Below, one piece after another: positions 8,748 to 19,290 of a DNA stretch of 64,000 nt. The position numbers were made by a program, and so were the translations under genes. The stretch is from Dermanyssus gallinae (Eukaryota; Arthropoda; Arachnida; Mesostigmata; Dermanyssidae). Under the pieces are notes generated by a model, which saw only the letters and a program-made list of their open reading frames with translations, made no database searches and was not told where the DNA came from. Location: the NCBI GenBank assembly GCA_003439945.1, contig QVRM01001369.1, positions 1,036,001 to 1,100,000 on the forward strand. The letters are read 5' to 3'. Position 1 is the stretch's first letter. Every line of letters starts with the position of its first letter.

Positions 8748-11215
8748 TTACAGTCGCCCTAGCCCGCTTTGGTGCGGGGCGGCGACTTCAAGAAGGCCGT
8801 TGATACCTTCCGCAGCCCGCCCGCCTGTGGGTGCGTCGAGAGTCATCATCTGGGGAATCCTTTGCTGTATCTGTCTAGCCTGGTCCGCCTGCCTATCACC
8901 CACCCGCCTCCCGTCTACAGATTCCCCCTCTCGACCGGAGCCTGAGTGGACGCTAAGACGAGCTCTCCTGGCAGTCTCTTTGACCACCTTCGTGGACATG
9001 ATCGCATCAAAGTGGGCAATACCTTCTTTCCAGGCCGCCGCTGAAGTCATCATATGGGTGACGACCTCGTTGACTGGTCGGCCTCGCACAGCGGCCGCCC
9101 CCGCGTCCCGCGCTTCCCGGAGGGCCCCACAATGCAGAACAGTGTGCTCTACATTATCCGGTTCCCCCGAGTCGCATAGTACGCAGGAGTCGACTTGAAC
9201 TTTGTTAATCTTAACCATATACGTCTGGAACTGACCGTGGCCGGTCAGCACCTGGGACGCATAATAAGATAGCTCGCCGTGTCTGCAGTCGTACCATTGC
9301 CGTAGGTCCGGGATCAGACTTTTGGTCCAGCGACCCTTGGTGACCCCCCCAGGAGCTGCTGCCCTCACCCATTCTTTCTGCCAAGAGTCCAAAGTAGCTA
9401 ATCTAGCCCGTGTGGGGTCTAGATCACCGTCCAGCGCTCGTTCTGCTCGCTCCCCGGCCAGCAAATCCCATGGCAGCATCTTGGACACGACAAGTAGTGC
9501 CTCAGTCGACACGGTACGGAATGCGCGGCAGACCCTTGCGCTCCATCGCTTGCATTGCCACTTTCCAGCTCATCGAGTTAAAGGCGTTCTTGACGTCTAG
9601 GAGAATAAGCAGCACAAAGTCCCGTGTTTTGGGGGTCTTCGTTGCTGCTCACCTGCCCGTCTCAGTACTCTTGCCAGGGCGTCGAACGTGGACCGTCCCT
9701 TCCGAAAGCCATACTGTGCTTCTGATAGAGCCCCTTTGGCTTCGATCTCGGCGTTGAGCCGGTCAACCAGTACGTTCTCCGAGATCTTACCCATAGTGTC
9801 CAGAAGACATATGGGTCGGTAGGCAGGCTCTCCTGCAGGGGCATTCCCTCCCCCTTTCGGGATCAGGACCAGGTTAGCCTTCTTCCACAGCCTCGGAAAA
9901 CGCCCCTCTCTTAGAAGTCTGTTGGCCAGGGTCTGAAAGACCTTTGGCCAGCGCTTCACTAGCAGCCTCGCCGCTCCAGGAGGAACTCCGTCCGGGCCGG
10001 GTGCCTTTCCGGGTGTCAACCTTTTCCTTGCTCGCTCGACCTCATCTAACGTTACCTCCGGAATGTCTTCCGGGGCAACCAGAAACTCCTCCTCTCCTCT
10101 CCACGGATGGTCCGGAAAGAGATGGCGAACCGTCTTCTCCAGCACATCCGGTGGTAGTCTAGGAGGTGGTTTCCGGAGCTTGGCCGAGACGATCCGGTAG
10201 GGCCGACCCTAAACGTCCCTTGCCACCTCTTCTATCAAAAGCTTCCAAGATTTCGCCTTACTCTTCTCAATAAGTTTCTGCAATGTCCGTCTGGCAGCTC
10301 CGTAAGACGCCAGGAGGTCGGCCGATCGTTCGTCCACCGTCCACCCTTGCTCCCCTCGGGCGACTCTTTCACTCAGCCATGAGCGCTGTCTAGTGTAAGC
10401 CCTATTTAGTCTAGTACATTTACGACGTGTTTCGCCAATTTCTTGGTTCCACCAGTGCACCGGCCGCCGGCGGCGCCCAGAGTTGGTCCGGGGGCCTGCC
10501 TTCTCACAGGCCGTTCTGAGAACAGCTGCAATCCGGGTCTCATCCGTGGTTTCCTCTGACAGCTGTCGACAGCCCTCGTCAATCTTCTCCGCCAGAACCC
10601 GCTGGTTTAACTTGCGCATCTGCCAGCGTCTGCGCGGAGTGGCAGCTGGCTCGGGAGGGGTAGCGACCTCAAACAGGATGTATCTGTGGTCACTTCCATT
10701 TTCCTCCTCATCAACCTGCCAACCCGATATCTTTGGGAAGGCTATGTCATTCGCCATCGTGAGGTCCACGAAAGACTTCTGGTTTCCCCGCGAGAATGTG
10801 GGTACTTTCCCGTCGTTTACTAACAGCAACCCATTTTCTGCCATCCATTCTTCTAGTACCTGGCCCCTATCATTTGTGGTTTTGCTGCCCCACCCGACGC
10901 TGGCTGAGTTGAAGTCCCCGGTGAGGACGATTCCCTTTCCCGTATGAACGCGTAGGCTCTGCCCCAGACTATCGAGAAACACATTGAACTCCCTAAGTTC
11001 CCTATTTGGTGAAAAATAGCAAGACTATAAAACCCCTAGCCCTTCTATTTCTACCCATGCGAACCCTGAACCGGAACCCCGACTTCTAGCCGATAAATGC
11101 CTACTATTCCCCGTCCACCAGGTGCCTGAGTCATGTCCCGTATCAAGGCTGATAACACCCTTCCGGAGTGCAATGCCTTTGTTCGGTTCCGATACTAAAG
11201 CAAGCTAAATACCCC
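8748..11215 (-). pseudogene. R1-like ORF2: AP endonuclease + reverse transcriptase with internal deletion
   Basis: From the 5' side: endonuclease blocks FAWVEIEGL and YFSPNREL (frame-broken near 11050-10980), then LTGDFNSASVGWGS, KSFVDLTMAN and NGSDHRYILFEV (10982-10600). Reverse transcriptase begins with RLTPGKAPGPDGVP and YRPICLLDTMGK, reaches QYGFRKGRST, then in another frame LLDVKNAFNSMSWK (motif A). The sequence then jumps at PRIPYR (about 9525) straight to STEALLVVSKMLPWDLLAGERAER, the region beyond the catalytic YADD. Palm motifs B-E are therefore missing. The C-terminal CVLCDSGEPDNVEHTVLHC zinc motif is kept and the frame closes at 8748. There is also a frame break at about 10200. R1-clade layout is clear; target and species are not. 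Confidence 0.85.
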
Positions 11216-11269
11216 TGTGCTGGATTGTTTGGTCCAGCAGCGCGTGGGCTGCTCTACATCGGTTCAGGT

Positions 11270-13715
11270 TGACCTGTATGACCCTAATCATTGTGATTGT
11301 TACCTGTCTCTCCCTCGATCCCCTCGGAACTAACCTGTTGCCTCCTGGCTGTCGTCCTAGGCGCCTTGAAACCGTCCTCGTCGACTGTTGGCACCCTGGC
11401 CTTCAGTTTCCGCTCCTTCTTAGCCAGCTTGCTCTCCCTTTCTTCTATCCTCTTTCTTTCCTCTTCTGTCCGATGTATGGCCCTCTGCTTTACAGCCTCG
11501 CGTCGCTCCTGCAGAGCTTTAGCAAACGCCGGGCAGGCCGTTGAGGCCGCCGAGTGCCCCTCTCACAGACGTGACAGTGAGAATTGGGATTGTCGCATGC
11601 CCTCGCGAGATGACCTTCGTTTCCGCACCGATAGCATCGCTTGGCGTCCACCTTCGGCTCTTTGCAGTCCTTCGCCATGTGTCCCGCACCCCGGCAATTG
11701 TAGCACATGGGCACGGAGACTCATTCCTCAGGTCGGAGCCTCCAATGGTGATGCTCCGTCTGGACAAAAGCCTGGCAGCTGCAGCTGATGGCAGCGTTGC
11801 CAGACACTGCCAATAGCCATTTTTCCCCATCCGGGGGTCTTCAGTGCGAAGGGGGGTGTCCTCGGACAGCCCCGACGCCTGCCGTAGCGTTGCTTCTATC
11901 TGCTTTTTGTCGGCGAAGGGGTCAATGTTCCGAAGAACAATGGTCTTGGGGACCCCGCCTACCCTCCGATCAACCTCCAGGTTGGAGCTGTTCCGGAGAA
12001 TGTCGGCGAAAGAGCTCCCGGCGCCATCCTTGCTCTCCCAGACCTTTATAACCAGGTCCCCTTCTTTGGTTTTGGAGACCCCGCCAACCTTCAGGCCCGT
12101 CACCTCCGGCTGAACGAAAGGCCGGACGCTCTGTAGGGTCTCTTCAAAGGTCTTCCCCTCAGCGGTCTTTATCCTGATCGTGCTTTGAACCAGAGGGGGC
12201 CCAGCACTACCATGCTTTATCGACCCACCTGTGGGAGTTTTCGGAGTGACTAACTCAGCGTCACAGCCCACCCGGCGGCAGAGGGCCTCAAGGGCCCTTC
12301 GTGTGCCGTCAGTTTGGTACTCTTCCGGCACCTGAAGGGTAAACCTCTCCTCATTTAGCTCCGCCTTTGCTTTCAGTACCACCTTAGTAGCCTGAGAAAC
12401 CCGCCCGCTGGCGCCCCTTCAGGGATTACTCCAACGACTAAAGTGCGTGACGTGCACTTGACACTCATGGGAGTATCCTCGGCTTCATCACATTCCAGCT
12501 CCAAGGCATCCCTGCTCCGGAGAACCGCGAGCCTGTCCACCGGGACTTTGGCTGCCTCTGGGGCCGAGGGGAACTTCATCGCTAGTTGAGCCAGCAACGC
12601 TGAGTCACTCTTTGAGCCTTCCCGTATGATAAGAGCCCGGGTCTCCCTTGCTGACAAGATGCCTTGCTAGGTTAGCGAGGCCCTCTGGAACATCTTCTTG
12701 GGCCAGTCTTTCTGGAGAACCGTGAGTAGCCCTTCATCCGACTGAGCCGCCTGAAGGGCTGTGTCAAGCTCAGCGATAACCTGGGCTACCCTAAGCTCCT
12801 CGGCCCTTTCTTCATTCATCTCCTTACCGCATCTGGAGCACAGGGGAGCACTATCCGCGGCTTTTTTTGCCGTCTCTCCTGGCCCTTCTCCCCCCCGGAG
12901 CTTTCCCTCTATTCTAACCTTCATTTCTTCAGCCTCCCGCTGAAATCCCTCTATTTTGGTCCTCATCTCAGAGTTTTCCCCCTCAAGCCGGGTAATCATT
13001 CCTATGTGTTCCGCCCTTTTATCCTCCTCCTTTATATCCCTTTTTTGCCCAGCCTCTTAATCCTGCTAGCCGCCTTTCCCAACTCCTCAACCGCAATCTT
13101 GATTTCTCCCTTGGTGGTAGGGTGTTTTCCGCATAGCTGGTCTAGCACCCCCGTCCAGGTGAGTAGGCTGGCTAAAGCCGAGTCGTAGTCCTCGACTACT
13201 AGTTCCTCAGCCGGCCACAGCGAAACAGGCAGCTCCCCAGAAGTGTATCCCTTCAATCTGTTGGCCGGGATATTAAGCTACTTTTTGCCCCCTGTTTTTG
13301 CGGCGTCCTTGTCCGTTTCTTTAGGAGGTGTGCTGAGACGCGCCCTTTTTTGACCCCCCTTGCTATTTCCCCCCTTATCATTGTCCTCCTTATCCGCATG
13401 GCTTTGGTCCCCCCTCCCCATGCTTGCCTCTGGGTCCTCAGTCTCCGTGTCCGAGTTGGGCACCAGCACCGTCGGTGTGGCCGCCCCTTCTTCCTCCATC
13501 CTAGTTACCCCGCTTGGGCCCTCTCCCTGACTACCCTTTCCCTCAGGAGTTCTGGGAAGTGCCCTACTACTCCTGAAGGGGTTCCCTCCCTTATCTATCT
13601 CGCCCGCCCCCCGTTTTCTGGGGCACTCATCGTTCTCCCCCTTTATCCCGGTGTCGACCTCGAAGAGGTCAGCCTCAGGCAGGGCCGGATGCGAAAAGTA
13701 CCACAAAGGCACCAC
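11270..13715 (-). pseudogene. R1-like ORF1 (gag-like) with CCHC knuckles, broken
   Basis: Nucleic-acid-binding ORF1 of the LINE at 8537-13988. It can be followed from 13715 through five frame pieces: an acidic/Ser/Lys-rich N-terminus, a coiled-coil-like stretch near 12999-12900 (LEGENSEMRTKIEGFQREAE), a central domain (12382-11800) with VLRNIDPFADKKQIEATLRQ, and tandem CCHC knuckles CYNCRGAGHMAKDC, CYRCGNEGHLARAC and CHVC (11714-11570). Stops or frameshifts occur around 13278, 13020, 12660, 12375 and 11700. Three knuckles after a central domain are typical of R1/I-group gag proteins. Confidence 0.8.
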
Positions 13716-13798
13716 CGAGGTATCACAAATGGTACAATTGTATCACAGATGTACCACAGTATCACACATGTACCACTAAAGGTATCACTTGCGTACCA
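13690..13798. repeat. Short imperfect GTACCAC/GTATCACA repeats
   Basis: Alternating GTACCAC and GTATCACA words (for example GTATCACAAATGGTAC, GTACCACAGTATCACAC) recur every 12-20 bases between ORF1 and the 26-bp minisatellite. They form the inner part of the LINE 5' region. Confidence 0.7.
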
Positions 13799-13988
13799 CG
13801 TCGGCGCGGTGCGCGCTCGCCGCACGTTGGCGCGGTGCACGTTCGCCGTACGTCGACGCGGTGCACGTTCGCCGTACGTCGACGCGGTGCACGTCCGCCG
13901 TACGTCGACGCGGTGCACGTCCGCCGTACGTCGGCGCTGCGCACGTCAACCGCACGTCGGTGCGGCACACGTTCACCGTACGTCGGCG
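13799..13988. repeat. 26-bp GC-rich minisatellite at the 5' end of the R1-like LINE
   Basis: Units start at 13799, 13825, 13851, 13877, 13903, 13929, 13955 and 13981, each 26 bp and beginning CGTCG/CGTTG (core CGTCGACGCGGTGCACGT). The later and outer units diverge. Because 26 is not a multiple of three, successive units are read in all three frames, which produces spurious open frames on both strands. Repeat X sequence resumes right after the array, so the array belongs to the inserted unit. Confidence 0.9.
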
Positions 13989-14095
13989 CGCCTTGTCAGC
14001 ACGTAAGCGTCCCGCAGTATATTATATAGTTGTAGGGTCTCCACAACCGAGGAACCCACATACGTAGCTTCGCAAGGAAGACCTACGATATATAT
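13989..14095 (+). repeat. Repeat X, copy 2, middle segment
   Basis: GTCAGCACGTAAGCGTCCCG and CGTAGCTTCGCAAGG match the minus strand of copy 1 near 1455-1380. The segment is bounded on the left by the R1-like LINE and on the right by the LINE inserted at the ATATAT tract. Confidence 0.6.
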
Positions 14096-16027
14096 ATATA
14101 TATATGAATCCAAAAACGGCGTGTGGCCTTGACAGGATTTCGGTAGGAATTATCCAGGCGTTGGGAAAAGAGTACGTGTATTATCTAACGAAGCAATTTA
14201 ATAATATATTTAGAGGGGACAAAATCCCGGAGGGTTGGCGCAAGGGAAAAGTTTCTCTTCTTCCCAAGGAGGGGGTAGATAATGACACTTTAAAAAATAG
14301 ACGACCAATCACAATTACACCTATCGCGTATCGAATATTTATGCAGGTGTTTAAGAGTAGAGTGCAGAGTATTCTGGAGACAGATGAGAAAATAGGAGAA
14401 TGACAGTGCGGATTTAGGAAAGGGTATAGGCTAGATGATCATCTTTTTTTATTAAGTCAGGTTGTGGAAACATCGAGATTGCAGGGACAAGGGTGTGTGG
14501 CAGGATTTTTAGATTTTAAAAAAGCATATGATATGGTGAACAGAACAAAGTTGTATCAAATCATGTTAGAGGAGGGATTGGAGAGAAGCTGGGTGGAGTT
14601 ACTAGAAGAAATTTACAGGAATAATACGGTAAGAATAATAATAGCAGCCGAACAATCTAAAGAGTTTATAGTTGCTAAGGGGGTCAGGCAAGGCTGTCCG
14701 TTGTCATAAGTGTTTTTTTTATGCATATAGAGAGAATAGAGCGAAGGATTAATAGAACGGGTTTGGGATGGCAGATAGGGGAAAAAGGTGCATATATCAA
14801 GACACCCGTGCTGCTTTTTGCTGACGATATGGTAGTGTTAGGGCGGGGTACTAGCGAAGTTCAACAAATGTTGAATGCATGTGGAGAAGCAGTGGAGGAA
14901 CTGAGCATGGCGTTTAATGAAAAAAAGAGCGCAGTTTTAGTGTTTAATGGGACTAGGGGGGCAAAGAAGCTTGTAGTACAGGGAAAATAATTGGATTATA
15001 AAAGTCAGTACAAGTATCTTGGGGTGACAATGACTACAGGGGATGATTATTTAGAGGAAGAAGAGATAATAAGGAGGAATAAGGCTGAAAGAGGAAGAAA
15101 TGCAGTAAGGTGTAAGGGCCTCTGGGGGTTTAATATTTATATAGTAACAAGGAATATATGGAAGGCCATGTATGTACCAAGATTGACCTTTGCTAAGGCC
15201 TCTCTGGTCCACAGCACAGGGTTGAGAAAGAAGTTAGAAACAATACAAAGAGAGGTGATAAGATTTGCATTGGGTTGCCGTTTTAATTGCGCCAGGGAAT
15301 CCCTTGAGGGGGAAGGGGGAATGTCAACATTTATACAAAGGGAAGTACAAAGTAAGCTTAGATTTAGTAGTAAGATTGAAAATGTAACAAATAAAAGATG
15401 GGTTAAACAGATGCAGCTGGTAAAGACGGCACTTAGGATTAAAACGAAGTGGGATCGCAGAGTAGAGTTTGCAACTAGGGAGATTGGGTACAATTGTCAG
15501 CAATGGGCAAGAGCAAGGGTATCAGAGAAAATGGTGAAATTGAAGGTAAACAAGTCATATACAGACAAATGGAAATTGGCGATGAGCTCTAAATCAAGTT
15601 TGGCAACTATGTATAGAAGGGAAAAGCGGGAAAGGGGCGGGGTAGAATGGGTATACGATAATTCAAGAGCGAGTGGGCTATTGGCAGATGCCAGGGCAGG
15701 GATGTTGGATACAAGGATACATAGAGTTAAATATAAGGAGGGGCAAAGTACAAAATGTCGAGCATGTGGGCTAGAGAATGAGTCAATCGAACATATTATT
15801 AAAGAATGTATAGCATTAGGGGGGAGCAGAGATATAGAGCTGGCGGAGGCCCTAGCTACAAAGAAGAGGTTGTCACAATGGAAAGCAAATACTCAGTAGG
15901 TATTGAAGTAGACATGGATTATATGGATGCGTAGGTAATATATATGCTGCCGCTCTAAGCGCCCCTGATATGAAAGGGTGACATGTGTATTTAAGTATAC
16001 ATGCCAAGCGAACAATAAATCAATCAT
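14096..16027 (+). mobile_element. 5'-truncated LINE inserted at ATATAT inside repeat X
   Basis: Repeat X copy 2 breaks in a TATATA run near 14090 and continues at TATATATTTGCTAC near 16028. The DNA between is a LINE starting directly in the reverse-transcriptase fingers and ending in an AT-rich 3' region. It lacks the endonuclease, as expected for a 5'-truncated copy. Confidence 0.75.
14104..15899 (+). pseudogene. LINE reverse transcriptase with C-terminal CCHC, lightly broken
   Basis: Reads CGLDRISVGIIQALGK, RRPITITPIAYRIF, QCGFRKGYRLDDHL, FLDFKKAYDMVNR (motif A), GVRQGCPLS (motif B), LLFADDMVVLG (catalytic FADD), then a long thumb and C-terminal domain with CRACGLENESIEHIIKEC. Breaks are few: TGA at 14401-14403 where Trp is expected, TAA at 14707-14709 with a frameshift in the following T-run, and TAA at 14988-14990. 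The last 302 codons are intact. The layout (RT followed by CX2C...HX4C) fits the R1/I-group or similar arthropod LINEs; the clade is not decided. The few breaks suggest fairly recent loss. Confidence 0.85.
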
Positions 16028-16340
16028 TATATATATTTGCTACAACGCCAGGCAAAATAGCGTCAAATACAAAAATCCGCAAATAAACATTCCGGCCTTC
16101 GGTACCAGACGACATCTTCCTGTCGCAATGTCGCTCACACTACATCGTCAGGCAGCAGATGGAAGGCGGCAACGGTTAAACGCTTGACTGTCTGCATCTT
16201 GCAGCTCTCGCAAGAGATTCTCTCAGTCTCTAACGCTCTGAACGTAGAAGTCTAAGCAACACAAATACGAAATGTTATACTACACATCGTGCGCTGGAGG
16301 CGCAAACCCCAAAAACCCGTTAGGTGTCTGAAACATGATT
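16028..16340 (+). repeat. Repeat X, copy 2, last segment
   Basis: This continues X after the LINE. TTTGCTACAACGCCAGGCAAAATAG, CCTTCGGTACCAGACGACATC and GGCAACGGTTAAACGCT match the minus strand of copy 1 from about 1360 to 1080. The peptide block RRHLPVAMSL is readable in both copies. Confidence 0.6.
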
Positions 16341-16344
16341 CATC

Positions 16345-17700
16345 TGATTTCGTAAATGATTCAGACATATATCCTAGCAAAAAGTCGCCCGGTAATTACC
16401 CTCAGATATACGAATTCCAGTCGATTTTATAAGAAGGCAATGCGGAAATCTAGACTGGAGCAAGAAAGAAAAACAAAACAAGCTTCTCAGAGAATCCTAG
16501 ATCCATGCACACAAATTGTCATGCTCCGACACGCGCCCAACAGCCTGTCTAGTATCACCTGAAAAGCTAAATCGTCACTTTTGACATATGTCCTCCAGCT
16601 CTTCTATGGCCTCATTTACATCTCAATTTATGTCTTCGTATGACGCCAACGAGCAACCGAAGTCCGCCAGAAGCTGGATCGCCCTTATATCGAAGGTAGT
16701 GGACGCGACAATGAAGACGTAATCAGAAAAGGCTGCTCTCTTTAACGAAATCATGAATATAATTTACGTCTTACTTGCTTTAAGAATGAAAAGCCAGCCT
16801 CTTAAGTGTAATACCGAAACAAAAATAAGATTCTCTGACACTTTCATCGTACCGTGGCATAGAAAAACCTCATTTACAAAGTTCTGTCTGCACTGAGTCA
16901 AGTGCTTGCCAGAGAAGCAACACGGCTTTAGGGGAATGAGATCGACGGTGATGAAAGCTTGCGCTGTTCTTCTCAACAGAATTAAAATAACCCTCCGAGG
17001 TAAAAGGTAGACTTTAAGTCGGCTTCCGATACCGGGTCACAGACAATATTCCTCAAGAAGTTAGCGTCATGTTCAGCATCTTTCATACCTTTTGGTAGTC
17101 TTTTCAATGCGAAGAGAAAATTTTATTAAGCATATTGAGGAAAAAGCTCACAAGAGCATTTTATGGTATCCCAGAGCGCCATCAGCTGTCGTTGGACGTT
17201 GCTCTTAGCATTTTCAATTTAAAGATTACACATATTGTCATATGGCCCCACTTATACATGTACAAAGCAAACTTGAGAGTACTCGACAAAGTTAAAGCCA
17301 GTTTTTTTTAAAGGAGTGCTAATAGTCCACCGCAGTACCGGCCTGTGTATCTTTTGGCCTCAGCACTCTTTGCAAATTACGTCCGTTCTCAGCCTTACCG
17401 AGAACGAAGGCCTTCGGCAACCATATTGCCGAGTGGGAATATAAAATTGCGGATATTATTTGATGAGACTAGAGCGATAACCACTAACTGCTGAGGGATT
17501 GAAACAAAGGGACCATGTCGCAAAAATAGGCACTTCGTTCTAGGGTTTGCGATACATTTATCTCATATGAGGTTATATACAAGAAATGGGTTTCACAAAA
17601 TAATAACCGAGTACGAATTCAAGGTTTGGGGAGAATCATGTGATCTGTGTCACTTCCAATAGTGTACAAGAGCGAGACAGCTGACAAAAGTGATTTAAAA
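16345..17700 (+). pseudogene. Decayed LINE of the PHD-finger family (reverse transcriptase part)
   Basis: Readable blocks in order, in changing frames: EKQHGFRGMRST (about 16910-16945), a thumb block LDVALSIFNLKITHIV and LRVLDKVKAS (about 17195-17305), and a C-terminal zinc-like block NGFHKIIT...WGESCDLCHF (about 17590-17660). The same thumb block (DKVKATFLKRILGL, NRLVY) occurs in the copies at 34.4-35.6 kb and 59.4-61.8 kb. Many stops are present. Confidence 0.5.
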
Positions 17701-18285
17701 AAGCTATAATAAAAATGTGTATAAACCAAATGCTGGTTAATAAATAAATAAAATAAAAAAATATTTTAAGGAGATTAGTTTTAGATGTTTAAATAGATTG
17801 TTTTGAACCTACCATAAACTAAAGCTTGAACGAGGCCGAGGAGAAGCCTATATCACAAACAATTATCGTTCACTTGCGATTAGTGAATTCTTAATCTCCC
17901 TGAAAGTAGCTAGATTGTTATCGAGAGGACTGAATGAGGATGCAACTTATGTATTCTGGTTGTCGCAGTTTGCCGTACGTTCATACAATATTGTAAATTA
18001 AATGTATATGTTTCACTCCAAGCAACAACAACCACGCTGGAGTTTATACATGCACATTATACATGTAGATTATACGTATTATACAATAGCAGCACAAAAC
18101 GAAAAGAGACCAACTGATTCGTGTCCCAACCAAATATTTGTGACCACGCAGGCCAGGAGGGTACACACGTTCATTTAAGAGACAAATGTCCTTCCCTTAT
18201 ATTATGATTGAGTAAAGCGCCTATTATAAGTTTGAAGTAATTGAAACTATAAGTACGTTTATAATACGTTTCTTTAATCGAATAT
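17701..18285. other. AT-rich stretch without recognised gene
   Basis: It contains a TAAATAAATAAAATAAAAAA tail-like run at about 17737-17760 that may be the 3' end of the preceding LINE. Nothing else is recognised. Confidence 0.4.
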
Positions 18286-19290
18286 ACAGGGTCATTCATA
18301 TCGTTATGTACTTATTTCGAGTAGGACTCGGCAAGAAAATCACTTTTCCCAATGAATGGAGAACGCGGAGACGTCTTGTTTAGTGATATTTATAAAACTA
18401 GTTATTCAGTCTTTTTTCTCCAATATAGTTGTGCAAAATGTACGTTTGCGGAAGAACCAGTTAACGCATGAAGGAACCGATTATACCGGCGTGTTCAGAG
18501 GAAAATTTTTCACAACGAAGACACTTTACTAGTTTGCATAGCGAAAAGCGAATAACCAGATTAAAGAAAATCATAGAAAGTCGATATGTTACGTTAACGC
18601 TTTTTCATGAAGTATTGTAAAATTTTCTATTACGACAAAAAATGTACGTCCAAAGGACCACTCTCATACAATAGCAAATTTAATGCCCACCATTTTCGTA
18701 CCAAAGTGATGGTGCTGCGTTACGTAGTTGCCAAATAACTAAGGTTTTTCGACAGTCATAGTCCCTATGTTTTACGTGCAATTTTCACGTTCAGAACCGT
18801 AAAATATGTACCTCAAAATTTGTACCTAACTTTCTCATACACCCTATGCAAGTATGCACGCCTTTGCTTTCGATATGGCCATCGAAAAAACTTGGTTACT
18901 TGACAACTACGTAACGCAGCACCATCACTTTAGTACGAAAATAGTGGGCATTGAATTTGCTATTGCGTATGACTGGTTTTCATATATTTTTGGTCGTTAT
19001 GGAAAAAAATTACGATTTTTTACAAAAAAGCATTAACGTAAGATATAACAACATATCGACTGCTTGACTTTCCTCAACCTGGCTATTCGCCTTTCGCTAC
19101 GCAAGCTAGTGAAAAGTCCTCCGTTGTGCAATTTTCCTCTGAACACGCCGGTATCATCGGTTACTGGTTTTCCCTCAAGCGTAGATTTCGCACAACTTTG
19201 TAGGAGAAAAAGGCAGAATAACTACTTTTATAAATATCACTATCTTCTAAACAAGACGTTTCCGCGTCTTCCTTTCACTGAATGAGTCTG
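18286..19290. repeat. Foldback element: about 1-kb imperfect palindrome
   Basis: The left arm (about 18286-18775) is the reverse complement of the right arm (about 18865-19290) with indels and substitutions; about 90 bp separate them. Matching landmarks are AACGCGGAGACGTCTTGTTT against AACAAGACGTTTCCGCGTC, CCGGCGTGTTCAGAGGAAAA against TTTTCCTCTGAACACGCCGG, and GTGATGGTGCTGCGTTACGT against ACGTAACGCAGCACCATCAC. The outer ends read TATACAG-GTCATTCA. There is no transposase frame, so it is a non-autonomous foldback/MITE-like element. The family is not determined. Confidence 0.85.

Larger units (their letters stand above)
8537..13988 (-). mobile_element. R1-like LINE with polyA tail, inserted in repeat X
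   Basis: About 5.45 kb, minus strand. The T-run at 8537-8548 is its poly(A) tail. Before it come a 3' UTR, ORF2 (endonuclease, partial reverse transcriptase, CCHC), ORF1 (gag with zinc knuckles) and, at the 5' end, short GTACCA/ATCACA repeats and a 26-bp minisatellite. Boundaries come from comparison with the uninterrupted repeat X copy 1: X stops at 8536 and resumes near 13989. The element is GC-rich compared with its AT-rich surroundings. Both ORFs are broken and ORF2 has lost the reverse-transcriptase core, so it is dead. Confidence 0.8.

Noticed and set aside
13643..14067. Arg-rich open frames in several frames
   Set aside because: They result from the 26-bp minisatellite, whose unit length cycles through all frames.
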